This document shows positions 26,616 to 35,028 of a stretch of DNA of 64,000 nucleotides, one piece after another. The notes beneath the pieces were generated by a model. That model searched no databases. It was not told the origin of the DNA and saw only the letters and a program-made list of their open reading frames with translations. This DNA comes from USCg-Taylor sp050740455 (GTDB lineage Bacteria > Pseudomonadota > Gammaproteobacteria > JACCXJ01), in assembly GCA_050740455.1 (NCBI GenBank), contig JBOIDF010000004.1:30922-94921 (forward strand), given 5' to 3'. The position numbers and the translations under genes are program-made. Numbering within the stretch: position 1 is the stretch's first letter; every line of letters starts with the position of its first letter.

Positions 26616-27119
26616 GTGACACCACAGATCCATTGGGTCCGCGATGTTGAGCCAGTTCGACTGGCGCTGCTGCCACGGCCACGGGGTGGCGATTGGCTTC
26701 CTGACGAGATCTCTGCGTGGGATCGCGCTACTCTCGAAACCATTGTGTGTTTGCTCGAGCCTCACGAAGTTCGGGAACTCGAACTCACGGAAGAACGGTC
26801 GCTTTGTGAGGCTCGTGGAATTCAGCTTCTTTCGTTTCCGATTCCGGACCGTGGCGTTCCGGCCTCTGTGCGGGACACGTTGACTCTGGTTGAGACTTTA
26901 GTTTCTAGGTTTCGACGCGGAAGGGCAGCTGGTGTCCACTGCCGTGCGGGTATCGGTCGCTCCGGTCTAATCACGGCTTGCGTCTTGTTGAAGCTGGGTG
27001 TGCCGTTCCAAGAAGTATTTCCAATTCTCAGCCGAGCTCGTCGCTTGGAGGTCCCGGATACTTTGGCTCAAGTAGCATGGGTCAAGGCTCTTTCGCGCGA
27101 GTTAGCCATGCCGATCTGA
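26616..27119 (+). CDS. Dual-specificity/tyrosine phosphatase-like protein
   Basis: 167 aa from GTG 26616. It contains the PTP signature loop VHCRAGIGRSGL (HCx5R), with catalytic Cys and Arg intact. A general-acid Asp candidate lies in SFPIPDRGVP about 40 residues before it, and the N-terminus (IHWVRDVEPVRLALLPRPRG) matches cytosolic dual-specificity phosphatase-like proteins. It should hydrolyse phosphotyrosine or a similar phosphoester. There is no clear Shine-Dalgarno. It lies between the last Rhs module and palindrome C, so it is either island cargo or a bystander. Confidence 0.85.
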   Translation: MTPQIHWVRDVEPVRLALLPRPRGGDWLPDEISAWDRATLETIVCLLEPHEVRELELTEERSLCEARGIQLLSFPIPDRGVPASVRDTLTLVETLVSRFRRGRAAGVHCRAGIGRSGLITACVLLKLGVPFQEVFPILSRARRLEVPDTLAQVAWVKALSRELAMPI

Positions 27120-27147
27120 CGCCCGTTGGGCTGCGAGGAACGGGGTC

Positions 27148-27225
27148 AGCCAGCGTAGCGTGCGCCATGCACATGAAACAAGAAAGTAGACTTCAATCGT
27201 GCGCGCGGCGCACGCTACGCTGGCT
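27148..27225. repeat. 78-bp REP/REPIN-like palindrome C
   Basis: Same family as copies A and B, with substitutions in one arm (GCCATGCACATGAAACA). It is preceded by GGAACGGGGTCAG and followed after one base by the 36-bp repeat. Confidence 0.9.
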
Positions 27226-27226
27226 C

Positions 27227-27262
27227 CCTAAAGGATGATGCTCATTCGGGCAGGATGGTCAC
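27227..27262. repeat. 36-bp repeat, second copy
   Basis: Identical to 23630-23665. With palindrome C it looks like an emptied version of the cassette at 22778-23665, lacking the 255-aa gene. Confidence 0.85.
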
Positions 27263-27265
27263 GTC

Positions 27266-27446
27266 TCGGAAGAAGGGTCAGTCAGACGCTCACCCCAGAA
27301 GTCGCGAGGTAAGGAGACTCGGGTCCGGACGGTCGAACACCGTATTATGCCGCTCCGTGAGCGGACCGCCGCCCGGGATCACGAAACCGTTACTGTCATA
27401 TCCGATGGCCTTGAACTTCCATACGCCCCGGATTTTCTTCAAGTTG
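27266..27446. repeat. Right copy of the 181-bp direct repeat
   Basis: 177 of 181 bases match 13425-13605. It marks the right boundary of the Rhs island and contains the 3' part of the small ORF below. Confidence 0.9.
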
Positions 27447-27520
27447 CCTACATGCTGTCCGGCATCCGAGATCACGCGGAATATCATGTCGTTTACCGCT
27501 ACCAGCACTAACGCTTTCAC
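27290..27520 (-). CDS. Small protein of unknown function at the island edge
   Basis: 76 aa from GTG 27520 (the open frame extends to 27646). The sequence VKALVLVAVNDMIFRVISDA, HVGNLKKIRGVWKFKAIGY and VIPGGGPLTERHNTVFD looks like a genuine compact domain. I do not recognise the family. The C-terminal 52 residues are duplicated at 13449-13605. This may be the intact gene into whose 3' end the island was inserted. Confidence 0.55.
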   Translation of the reverse strand: MKALVLVAVNDMIFRVISDAGQHVGNLKKIRGVWKFKAIGYDSNGFVIPGGGPLTERHNTVFDRPDPSLLTSRLLG

Positions 27521-27661
27521 CGTAAGCTTTCCAATTCCACCGAGTTTTCTTCGCTGCTTCGCATTGCTATTATGGTCCGGCATTTCAGGCGCATGTCCAA
27601 AAAACACGAGCGACCGGAAATGGCCATGCAAAACGAGGGGTGACAACTTCTAGTCCTAACG

Positions 27662-28702
27662 ATGTCCGTCCCAGCCGTGTCACTGTCCGCAAGAGGCTTT
27701 CGCATGCCCGCGGAATGGGTACCCCACCAAGCCACTTGGTTGTCGTGGCCCCATAAGCGCGAGAGCTGGCCGGGGAAATTCGCTGCCATTGAGCCCATCA
27801 TCGTCGAGATGGTGAAGGCGCTCGCGGGCAGCGAGACGGTGCGCATCAACGTGCTCGACGAATCCCACGAACGGCACGTGCGCTCACTGTGCGCGGGGAT
27901 CTCAGGCGCCATCGAGTTTCATCGCTTCCCTACCAACGATGCCTGGTGCCGCGACCACGGCGCGGTGTTCGTGATCCGTCCAGGCGGCGACAAGCTTGCC
28001 GCGATTGACTTCGAATACAATGCCTGGGGAGAAAAATATCCGCCTTACGATCTGGACAACGCCATCCCGGCGCGGATGGCCGAGGCACTCGCCGTTCCCT
28101 GCTTTAAAGCCGATTTTATCTTGGAGGGGGGTTCGATCGACGTGAACGGCGCGGGACTGGCACTGACCACCGAGCAATGCCTGCTTAACCCCAATCGCAA
28201 TCCGCATCTGAACCGCGCCGAGATCGAGTGGCGACTGCGCGCGTTTCTGGGCATCGAAAAGGTGCTGTGGTTGGGCGAGGGGATCCAAGGCGATGATACC
28301 GATGGTCATGTGGATGATCTCACACGCTTCGTATCCGCCGATACGGTCGTCACGGTCATCGAAGAAGATCCGGATGACGCTAACTTCGCTCCGCTCGAGG
28401 ACAACCTAGCGCGGCTGAGATCCATGACGGGCCTCGACGGCCGGCCGCTAACCATCAAAACCTTACCGATGCCTACCCCGGTTTATTATGACGGCATGCG
28501 CTTGCCGGCCAGCTATGCCAACTTTTACATCGCCAACCGGGTGGTGTTAGTGCCGTTTTTTAACGATCCGATGGATGGCGCGGCGACGGACATTATTCAA
28601 TCCTGCTTCCCTCGGCGTGAGATCATGGGCATCGATTGCACCGATCTCGTTTGGGGATTGGGCGCTTTTCACTGCCTTACCCAACAAGTGCCTGCGGTGT
28701 GA
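27662..28702 (+). CDS. aguA: Agmatine deiminase / peptidyl-arginine deiminase family
   Basis: 346 aa of the porphyromonas-type PAD/agmatine deiminase family, which converts agmatine to N-carbamoylputrescine in putrescine synthesis. Conserved elements are MPAEWVPHQATWLSWPH near the N-terminus, NDAWCRDHG, FILEGGSIDVNG, GDDTDGHVDD with the catalytic His/Asp, and the catalytic Cys338 in GLGAFHCLTQQVP. Length is typical. Agmatine is the most likely substrate, but other guanidino compounds cannot be excluded. Confidence 0.9.
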   Translation: MSVPAVSLSARGFRMPAEWVPHQATWLSWPHKRESWPGKFAAIEPIIVEMVKALAGSETVRINVLDESHERHVRSLCAGISGAIEFHRFPTNDAWCRDHGAVFVIRPGGDKLAAIDFEYNAWGEKYPPYDLDNAIPARMAEALAVPCFKADFILEGGSIDVNGAGLALTTEQCLLNPNRNPHLNRAEIEWRLRAFLGIEKVLWLGEGIQGDDTDGHVDDLTRFVSADTVVTVIEEDPDDANFAPLEDNLARLRSMTGLDGRPLTIKTLPMPTPVYYDGMRLPASYANFYIANRVVLVPFFNDPMDGAATDIIQSCFPRREIMGIDCTDLVWGLGAFHCLTQQVPAV

Positions 28703-28721
28703 CCGATCGACCTTCGCGCCG

Positions 28722-29339
28722 ATGCCCGATGTGACGGAAACTCCTCCTCGGTCCTTGGTCTTAGCATCGTCGTCGGCTTACCGGAAGGCTCTGCTGCAGC
28801 GCCTCGGCTTGCCCTTTTCCACCCGCGTCCCCGACGTGGATGAATCCCCCGTGCCGGGCGAGGATCCGAGCAATCTGGTGGTACGACTTGCGAGCATAAA
28901 AGCGGAAGCGGTCCAACCGCATTATCCACAGGCATTGATTATCGGGTCCGATCAGGTCGCCATCTGCGAGGGCCGTCTGCTAGGGAAACCGGGCCACTTT
29001 GCGGCAGCATGCGAGCAGCTTAGAACGCTGAGCGGACGCCGTGTGCGTTTCTTGACGGGATTGGTTTTATTAAACGCCGAAACCCGGCAGATGCAACTCG
29101 CCTGCATCCCCTTTGATGTGCATTTCCGCAGCTTGCGCGAGGAGCAGATACGACGCTATCTCTCGGCCGAACAACCCTTCGGGTGCACCGGCGGTTTCAA
29201 GTCCGAGGGGCTCGGCATCGCATTGGTGAAAAAGATGGAAGGCGAGGACCCGACCGCGCTCATCGGCCTGCCGCTTATTCGTCTGGTCGGCATGCTGCGC
29301 AACGAGGGAATCGATGTCCTCGCGCCCGAGGGTGGTTAA
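28722..29339 (+). CDS. maf: Maf/YceF-type nucleoside triphosphate pyrophosphatase
   Basis: 205 aa from ATG 28722, 20 bp after aguA; the frame opens at 28575 inside aguA, so I use the later ATG. Maf motifs are SLVLASSSAYRKALLQRLG, DVDES, IIGSDQVAICEG with GKPG, and LTGLVLLN. The DQVA variant and the sequence around it resemble the YceF (7-methyl-GTP pyrophosphatase) subgroup more than the classical dTTP/UTP Maf. It removes non-canonical nucleotides in the cytoplasm. It converges with the SppA-like gene, with an 11-bp gap. Confidence 0.9.
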   Translation: MPDVTETPPRSLVLASSSAYRKALLQRLGLPFSTRVPDVDESPVPGEDPSNLVVRLASIKAEAVQPHYPQALIIGSDQVAICEGRLLGKPGHFAAACEQLRTLSGRRVRFLTGLVLLNAETRQMQLACIPFDVHFRSLREEQIRRYLSAEQPFGCTGGFKSEGLGIALVKKMEGEDPTALIGLPLIRLVGMLRNEGIDVLAPEGG

Positions 29340-29350
29340 GATCGATGCCC

Positions 29351-30301
29351 CTACCGCAGCGCCGGAATCGGGTTCAGGAACACCTTCGCCGCCGTCGCGC
29401 CCAATTGCTTGGCCCAACGGTCAAAGTAATGCTCGCGACGAGTAAAATCGACGATATTCTCAACTCCGATGACCTCGCGCGCCACGAAACCGCTACTGCC
29501 CAAGGCGTCGATGAGCCCCAGATTGAGGCTTTGCTCACCGCTCCACACGAGCCCCGTGAACAGCGCGGGATCAGATTTCAAACGCTCGCCGCGGCCTTTT
29601 TTCACGATATCGATAAACTGCTGATGGACCCGATCCAATACTACCTGGAGGTGTTTGGAATCCTCCGGGTTAGCGGGTGAGAAGGGATCGAGAAATGCCT
29701 TGTGCGCGCCGGCCGTATGTAACCGCCGCTCGATGCCGAGACGCTCTAAGGTCCCGACGAAGCCAAAACCGTCCATCGCTACCCCGATCGATCCGACCAA
29801 GCTCGCCTTGTCGGCATAAATTTTATTCGCCGCCACGGCAATGTAATAGCCACCCGAGGCGCAGATATCCGTGATTACCGCGTACACCGGAATGTTCGGG
29901 TGCAGCGCCCGCAAACGAAACATCTCATCGTTGATATAACCCGCGTGAACGGCGCTGCCGCCCGGACTATTGATACGCATGATGACGGCTTTGGTCTTAT
30001 CGTTCTTAAAGGCAGCGCGCAGTCCGGTGATCACACTGTCCGCGCTAGCCTGCGGATCCGATCCAATGACCCCGTCGACGTCCACCAAGGCGGCGTGCGC
30101 CTCGGAGGACAGGGAACCTTCTTCCCATTGGCTTGAAAGGTAAAACGCCGACAAGACCAGCACGTAAATAACCGCGACCGACCTGAACAAGATACTCCAC
30201 CGCCGCGCGCGCCGCTGCTCCGTGATCGCCGCTAACGCGAGATCGCGGACAAGCGCGTGTTCCCAATTCCCAGCCTGCTCTTTAAGCTCAGTTTGATCCA
30301 T
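29351..30301 (-). CDS. sppA: SppA-like S49 family membrane-anchored signal peptide peptidase
   Basis: 316 aa. A cytoplasmic N-terminus is followed by one membrane helix (ILFRSVAVIYVLVLSAFYL, ~37-55) and a periplasmic S49 protease domain. Catalytic-site sequence TDICASGGYYIA puts the nucleophile at Ser149; RINSPGGSAVHAG and ASLVGSIGVAM are the other family hallmarks. It is the short (~320 aa) bacterial form, which cleaves residual signal peptides and may act in membrane-protein quality control. It lies 27 bp after rluC on the same strand, so the two are probably cotranscribed. Confidence 0.93.
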   Translation of the reverse strand: MDQTELKEQAGNWEHALVRDLALAAITEQRRARRWSILFRSVAVIYVLVLSAFYLSSQWEEGSLSSEAHAALVDVDGVIGSDPQASADSVITGLRAAFKNDKTKAVIMRINSPGGSAVHAGYINDEMFRLRALHPNIPVYAVITDICASGGYYIAVAANKIYADKASLVGSIGVAMDGFGFVGTLERLGIERRLHTAGAHKAFLDPFSPANPEDSKHLQVVLDRVHQQFIDIVKKGRGERLKSDPALFTGLVWSGEQSLNLGLIDALGSSGFVAREVIGVENIVDFTRREHYFDRWAKQLGATAAKVFLNPIPALR

Positions 30302-30328
30302 TTCACTAGCCTATCGTAAATTAAATGG

Positions 30329-31318
30329 CTACGGCAACCGCCGGTGACGCGCGGCGGACTCGGCACTCCCCTCGTGATCCCGGTCCCGCCGCAATGACTC
30401 AAGAACCGACAGCAATCCCGCCGGTAATGGCGCTTGCACGGATATTTGCTCTCTGGAGTCCGGCGCCACAAACTCGATACGGTAAGAATGCAAAAACAAG
30501 TCCCGTAAACCGTAATGTCGCATCGCTCGGTTGAATGCCTTATCGCCATATTTGTCATCGCCGGCCAGCGGATGACCGGCGTAGGCGGTGTGGACCCGGA
30601 TTTGATGCGTTCTACCGGTCTTAAGCTGGACCCCGACCAAGCTCGTGTTTTCGAATCGCTCGATCGGCACGATGTGTGTCTCGGCAAACTTGCCGTCATC
30701 GGTCACGCACACCCTGCGCTCGGAGGGGCGTACCCCGTTTTTCTTGAGACCGGTTTTAATCACACCCGCGCTAACCGGCCAATGACCGCTGATCAGACCC
30801 AGGTAAGTCTTCGCAATAGCGCCGGACCGAATAAGGCCGTGCATCGCCCGCAGGAATCGCGGCCGTTTCGCGATCATCAGACACCCCGACGTGCCGCGAT
30901 CGAGCCGATGCACGAGCTCCATATAGGGCGCATCGGGCCTAAGATCGCGTAACACCTCGATCAGCCCATTGCGGATCCCCACTCCTCCATGGACCGCGAT
31001 CCGCGCCGGTTTGTTCAGCACGAGAAGCTCCTGATCTTCATAAAGCACACTATCGCGTATCGCCGCCCGTAAACTTTCGGGAGGCGTCATGCCCTCATTC
31101 GGAGTCATGCGCACGGGTGGCAGACGCAGCACCTCCCCGGTTGTTAAGCGATAGTCTTGCCGAATACGGCCACCGTTCACACGAACTTCGCCGCTTCTCA
31201 GCATCCGGTAGATCCGGTCCCGAGGGATCCCCTTGAGCGTCCAGGCCAAAAAATTGTCGATGCGACGCCCGTCATGCTCTAAATCAACAATAATTTGGCG
31301 CGCTGGAATGTGTACCAT
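30329..31318 (-). CDS. rluC: 23S rRNA pseudouridine synthase RluC
   Basis: 329 aa. An N-terminal S4 RNA-binding domain (RRIDNFLAWTLKGIPRDRIY) precedes an RluA-family pseudouridine synthase domain. The catalytic Asp140 lies in VHRLDRGTSGCLM, and the GRTHQIRVHTAYAGHPLAGD block is conserved. It is divergent from rne, as rluC is in many gammaproteobacteria, which favours RluC over RluD. It isomerises uridines in 23S rRNA. Confidence 0.93.
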   Translation of the reverse strand: MVHIPARQIIVDLEHDGRRIDNFLAWTLKGIPRDRIYRMLRSGEVRVNGGRIRQDYRLTTGEVLRLPPVRMTPNEGMTPPESLRAAIRDSVLYEDQELLVLNKPARIAVHGGVGIRNGLIEVLRDLRPDAPYMELVHRLDRGTSGCLMIAKRPRFLRAMHGLIRSGAIAKTYLGLISGHWPVSAGVIKTGLKKNGVRPSERRVCVTDDGKFAETHIVPIERFENTSLVGVQLKTGRTHQIRVHTAYAGHPLAGDDKYGDKAFNRAMRHYGLRDLFLHSYRIEFVAPDSREQISVQAPLPAGLLSVLESLRRDRDHEGSAESAARHRRLP

Positions 31319-31787
31319 AGTCCGTCGCGGCGCTAATCTTTAGTCCCATGCTCGTTGAAATCAATGACCCGATTGCTGCATTGCTGTATCGTTGCTATAT
31401 TAACTTGCGGTAAGTATATCGAGTCGCAAACGCGCTATCGAGCTTACCAGGAATTCGTAGCCTATCGCGTACTAAACAACGCAACGGTGCAGTGACGATT
31501 GAGCGGACAGCTTCATAGCGAGCGCGGATTCACTCCCGGGGGCTTGCTTAATCGTGATCGCGGGGTACGTGCTTAATTACAGGTTCGTCCGGAGTTACTA
31601 GCCTCGAAGCGAGGCCTACGCCCCCTTCTGAGCCCTAAGATAATTACCAGAGCATCATAGCGACCGTCGGCCGCCGCCAATCACCTCGTGATACCAGAAA
31701 TGTCACTCATACCGGCTATGGAAATAGTGAATTTTTACCGGGGCGCCTCCCGTTCATTACCTAGGCGCCTGACAGGAATATGCAGAA
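31319..31787 (+). other. 469-bp rluC-rne divergent region / long rne leader
   Basis: There is no credible ORF. It should contain both divergent promoters. Immediately before the rne ribosome site, GGCGCCT and AGGCGCC (31742-31769) can form a hairpin, placing structure next to the start codon. A long structured rne 5' leader is known from E. coli, where RNase E autoregulates by cutting it; similar control here is inference. Confidence 0.5.
31373..31401 (+). promoter_or_regulatory. Candidate sigma-70 promoter for rne
   Basis: TTGCTG, a 17-base spacer, then TATATT. If used, transcription would start near 31408 and give a leader of about 380 nt. Confidence 0.35.
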
Positions 31788-34085
31788 ATGAAAAGAATGC
31801 TTATCAACGCAACTCAACCGGAGGAGTTGCGTGTCGCCCTTGTGGACGGACAACGCCTTTACGACCTTGATATAGAGGCCACCGGCCGCGAACAAAGAAA
31901 ATCGAATATTTATAAGGGGAAGGTCGTACGCATCGAACCGAGCCTCGAAGCGGCCTTCGTCGATTATGGCGCCGGACGGCATGGATTTTTGCCGTTGAAG
32001 GAGGTCGCACGGTCCTTATTCGTCGAATCGCCGCGCGGCGGAGCGCGTGTCAACATCCGGGAGGTGCTTAGGGAGGGGCAAGAATTCACCGTACAAGTCG
32101 AGAAAGACGAGCGCGGCACCAAAGGCGCATCCCTGAGCACCTTCATTAGTATTCCCGGACGCTATCTCGTATTGATGCCCAATAACCCGCGCGCCGGGGG
32201 TGTCTCGAGGCAGATCGAAGGCCTGGAACGCGAGGAGGCGCGGGACGTCATGAGTGGCCTCAATATCCCCGAAAGCATGGGACTTATCCTCCGCACCGCC
32301 GGCATGGGCAAGGCGGCCGAGGAGTTGCAGTGGGACCTCGACTATCTGCTGCACTTGTGGAGCGCGATCGAGGAGGCATCGAAAGACCGCCCGGCTCCCT
32401 TTCTGATTTATCAGGATCGGGACGTAATCATCCGCGCGATCCGCGATTACCTGCGTCATGACATCGCCGAGATCCTCATCGACGACCCGGGCCTATGCGA
32501 AAAGGCCCGGGATTTCATGCAGCAGGTGATGCCGCAAAACCTCAACAAACTCAAGCTATATCAAGATGGTGTCCCGCTTTTCACTCGCTATCAGATCGAA
32601 AGCCAGATTGAATCCGCCTTTGCCCGCAAGATCGAGCTTCCCTCGGGCGGTTCGCTGGTCATCGAACCCACCGAGGCTTTGATCACTATCGATATCAACT
32701 CGGCCCGGGCTACGCGAGGCGGCGATATCGAAGAGACCGCGTTCAATACGAACGTGGAGGCCGCCGAAGAAGTCGCGCGTCAACTGCGGTTGCGCGATCT
32801 CGGGGGCTTGATCGTGATTGATTTTATCGATATGGAGAATCAAAAGAATCAACGCCAGGTCGAAAATCGCCTGCAGGAAGCCCTGAAGATGGATCGGGCG
32901 CGCGTGCAGTTAGGCCGCATTTCGAGATTCGGGCTCCTTGAGATGTCGCGGCAGCGTCTTAGGCCTTCCCTCGATGAGTTTAGCCATATCGTGTGTCCGC
33001 GGTGCAGCGGTTTAGGCAGCATTCGCGGTGTCGAATCGCTCGCGCTTTCAGTGTTACGCGTCATGGAAGAAGAGGCGATGAAGGAATCGACCACCAAAAT
33101 CGTGGTGCATTTGCCGGTGGAAGTCGCGACCTTTCTGGTCAATGAGAAGCGCCAGGAAATTAGCGCTATTGAAACGCGGCAGCAGATCCGCGTCGTGGTT
33201 ATTCCGAATCCCATCCTCGAAACACCTCACTACGAGCTTAAGCGCATCCGCCAGCATGATCTTCACGCCGCGGCCGATCCTAGCTATCGCCTGATACCGG
33301 CGCCAGCGGTGGACGCCGGGGACATGGGAACCAGAGATAAACGGCCGCAAGAAGCACCTGCTGTCAAGGAGGTCTTGAGGGATATACCAGCACCCCAGAT
33401 CCGCAGCGAGCCTCTGCTGCCAAGCACACCGTCGCACCCGGGATTCATCCGCAGGTTTATATCGACTTTGTTCGGTGACGAGAGAGAGGAACCACAGTCG
33501 GTCCACCCCGGTTCGGAAGAGATCGGAGCGCCAGAAGAAGTCACGCCACCCCCGCAGCAACGCCCCGCTATGGGTGGCGATCGGCCACCACGCCGGCGCG
33601 GCGGGCGATCTTCCCGAGGCGGCCGCGGCCGGCAGCAGAGATCACCGCTGCGTGCGCCAGCTCCAGGTGCCCTTGAGGCTCCTTCCGCGGCGGCTTCCGA
33701 AGCGCCCGCTGATGCTCCGCTACCGGTGGTAGGAAACGAAACCCCCGGTGCGGTCATCGGCGAGCGGCCTATCTCGCAGCGGCCGCGGGGCCGCTCTCGC
33801 TCCGGCCGCCGTGGTGGTCATGGTGGACGCCGTTCCCCACGAGGATCGGGCTCACGGGTTGGTGATGCGGCCGATGACCAGCGCGTCTCTTCCCCGAGCG
33901 AGGACGGCGGGCGCCCGAGTGACGCCAACGAGACAATGGGCCCGTTGTCCGAGCATCCGGCCGGATTAGAGGCAAGCCCGCCGCATAATTTGCCGGCCAG
34001 CGCTCCCGAACCCGAGGGTTACGCTCGCCGAGAAGACCGGGTCGCCGTGACGAACCCGCCGTCGGTCCCCGAAGGGCTTCCCTAA
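31788..34085 (+). CDS. rne: Ribonuclease E
   Basis: 765 aa. The N-terminal catalytic half begins MKRMLINATQPEELRVAL and contains an S1 domain (~37-120), the RNase H-like and DNase I-like subdomains and the catalytic region TIDINSARATRGGD through LIVIDFIDM with the metal-binding Asp residues. The zinc-link CPRCSG joins subunits. The C-terminal ~250 residues are Pro/Arg/Gly-rich and disordered (RRRGGRSSRGGRGRQQRS), typical of a degradosome scaffold and RNA-binding arm, but shorter than in E. coli (1,061 aa). An AGGAA ribosome site precedes the ATG. The gene ends at the 15-bp repeat that marks the insertion before acpS. Confidence 0.96.
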   Translation: MKRMLINATQPEELRVALVDGQRLYDLDIEATGREQRKSNIYKGKVVRIEPSLEAAFVDYGAGRHGFLPLKEVARSLFVESPRGGARVNIREVLREGQEFTVQVEKDERGTKGASLSTFISIPGRYLVLMPNNPRAGGVSRQIEGLEREEARDVMSGLNIPESMGLILRTAGMGKAAEELQWDLDYLLHLWSAIEEASKDRPAPFLIYQDRDVIIRAIRDYLRHDIAEILIDDPGLCEKARDFMQQVMPQNLNKLKLYQDGVPLFTRYQIESQIESAFARKIELPSGGSLVIEPTEALITIDINSARATRGGDIEETAFNTNVEAAEEVARQLRLRDLGGLIVIDFIDMENQKNQRQVENRLQEALKMDRARVQLGRISRFGLLEMSRQRLRPSLDEFSHIVCPRCSGLGSIRGVESLALSVLRVMEEEAMKESTTKIVVHLPVEVATFLVNEKRQEISAIETRQQIRVVVIPNPILETPHYELKRIRQHDLHAAADPSYRLIPAPAVDAGDMGTRDKRPQEAPAVKEVLRDIPAPQIRSEPLLPSTPSHPGFIRRFISTLFGDEREEPQSVHPGSEEIGAPEEVTPPPQQRPAMGGDRPPRRRGGRSSRGGRGRQQRSPLRAPAPGALEAPSAAASEAPADAPLPVVGNETPGAVIGERPISQRPRGRSRSGRRGGHGGRRSPRGSGSRVGDAADDQRVSSPSEDGGRPSDANETMGPLSEHPAGLEASPPHNLPASAPEPEGYARREDRVAVTNPPSVPEGLP

Positions 34086-34095
34086 GGGACGTTCC
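34081..34095. repeat. 15-bp direct repeat, left end of the rne-acpS insertion
   Basis: CCTAAGGGACGTTCC overlaps the rne stop codon and recurs at 36115-36129 over the acpS stop. If the interval is collapsed, rne and acpS meet tail to tail with overlapping stops, so this may be a target-site duplication. Confidence 0.7.
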
Positions 34096-34100
34096 CTCAG

Positions 34101-34496
34101 CGCCCACGCCCTGCGCCGCCCATCCGTTACCCGGCGCAGGAACGCCATCAGCCGGTCGCTCGCCGCGAGCGTGCCCTTGTTCTTGCGGCAGGCGTAGGAG
34201 TCGTGGATGAAGAGGGGCTCGAAGATCCGCTCTTGATGAGACACCAGGAGGTGGTGCACCACCCGGTCACGGAAGTCCGCGGCGAAGACCTCGCGGGGTT
34301 TCGGCCCGTCGGTGATGAAACAAATCGACCGGCCTGGCCGGTAGCTGTGAGCACGGAGGTCCTCCTGGAGCGCGAGCAGCTTGGCCTCGGCGTCCGCCTC
34401 GAAGGCCAGCGCATTAAAGGTGTTCCGCTTGTTGCGGCGGCAGTTGCGGTAGTGCCGCCACAACGCGCGGAACGAGTAGAGCTCAGGGCCGATCAC
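34101..34496 (-). pseudogene. N-terminal fragment of a reverse transcriptase (DGR/retron-like)
   Basis: The minus-strand frame encodes SFRALWRHYRNCRRNKRNTF, LLALQEDLRAHSYRPGRSIC, REVFAADFRDRVVHHLLVSH, FIHDSYACRKNKGTLAASDR and FLRRVTDGRRRAWAL. This is the N-terminal region of bacterial reverse transcriptases of the type found with diversity-generating retroelements. Homology stops just before the first catalytic-Asp block would appear, at the left end of the insertion, so the enzyme is inactive. The open frame continuing to 33966 is antisense to rne. The template-like repeat at 34500-34585 lies directly upstream. Confidence 0.8.
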
Positions 34497-34499
34497 GAG

Positions 34500-34585
34500 C
34501 CGCCCAGCACCGCCCGGACATGGAGGTCGTTGTTCTTATCGTCGTTGTTCACGTTGCCATTGTTGAAATTCACGTTCCATGCGTT
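34500..34585 (-). other. Candidate DGR template repeat (AAC-rich)
   Basis: On the minus strand this reads as AWNVNFNNGNVNNDDKNNDL followed by HVRAV, encoded mainly by AAC and GAC codons, just upstream of the reverse-transcriptase start. Adenine-rich asparagine codons in an FNNGNVNNxxKNN pattern are characteristic of DGR template repeats and of the C-termini of their variable proteins. The end is GC-rich (GTGCTGGGCGGC), as an IMH-like end would be. No matching variable gene was found in this window. Confidence 0.6.
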
Positions 34586-34589
34586 GTCG

Positions 34590-34785
34590 GGGCGTTCTTC
34601 CTCCTCCCCCCTTGCGGGGGAGGATTGAGGAGGGGGGGTCATCCAGCGCAGCCTGAATCGCCTCCTGAACCGTCTTCCTGGCTTGCAGGACCTCTGTATA
34701 CCAGAACCGCAAAACCCGGAAGCCTTGAGCTTCCAACCACGCGGTCCGCTGCGCATCCTCTTCCCATCGTCCTCGCCTCTGGCCT
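34590..34785 (-). pseudogene. DUF559 (Vsr-like endonuclease fold) C-terminal fragment
   Basis: Minus-strand frame: WEEDAQRTAWLEAQGFRVLR, FWYTEVLQARKTVQEAIQAA, then a proline-rich tail encoded by a CCTCCCCC/GGGGGAGG palindrome. That is the C-terminal half of DUF559 proteins; the N-terminal half is missing. It runs into the AAC-rich repeat, so it is a junction relic and not a gene. Confidence 0.65.
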
Positions 34786-35028
34786 CATCGACCGACCCGT
34801 CCAGATACCGTGGTGGAACAATACTCCCTTGCGCATCATCGAATGAGCTCGAATGGCCCATCCACGTTAGGGTAATTCTCTTCCGTGGAAATTCAGGCTA
34901 GTGGTCCGCCCTAATGGTCCGCTAGGATCAAACGCCCTGGCGCCGAGGAGAGCGCCAGGCGCTGGCCTTCGGAGCGAGCCTTCGCCCTGGCGTTCGACGG
35001 TTTCGGCCACCAGGTATAGACTATCATC

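Noticed and set aside
33966..34100. Extension of the reverse-transcriptase frame into rne
   Set aside because: RT-like sequence stops at about 34101; beyond it the frame is antisense to the rne C-terminus.
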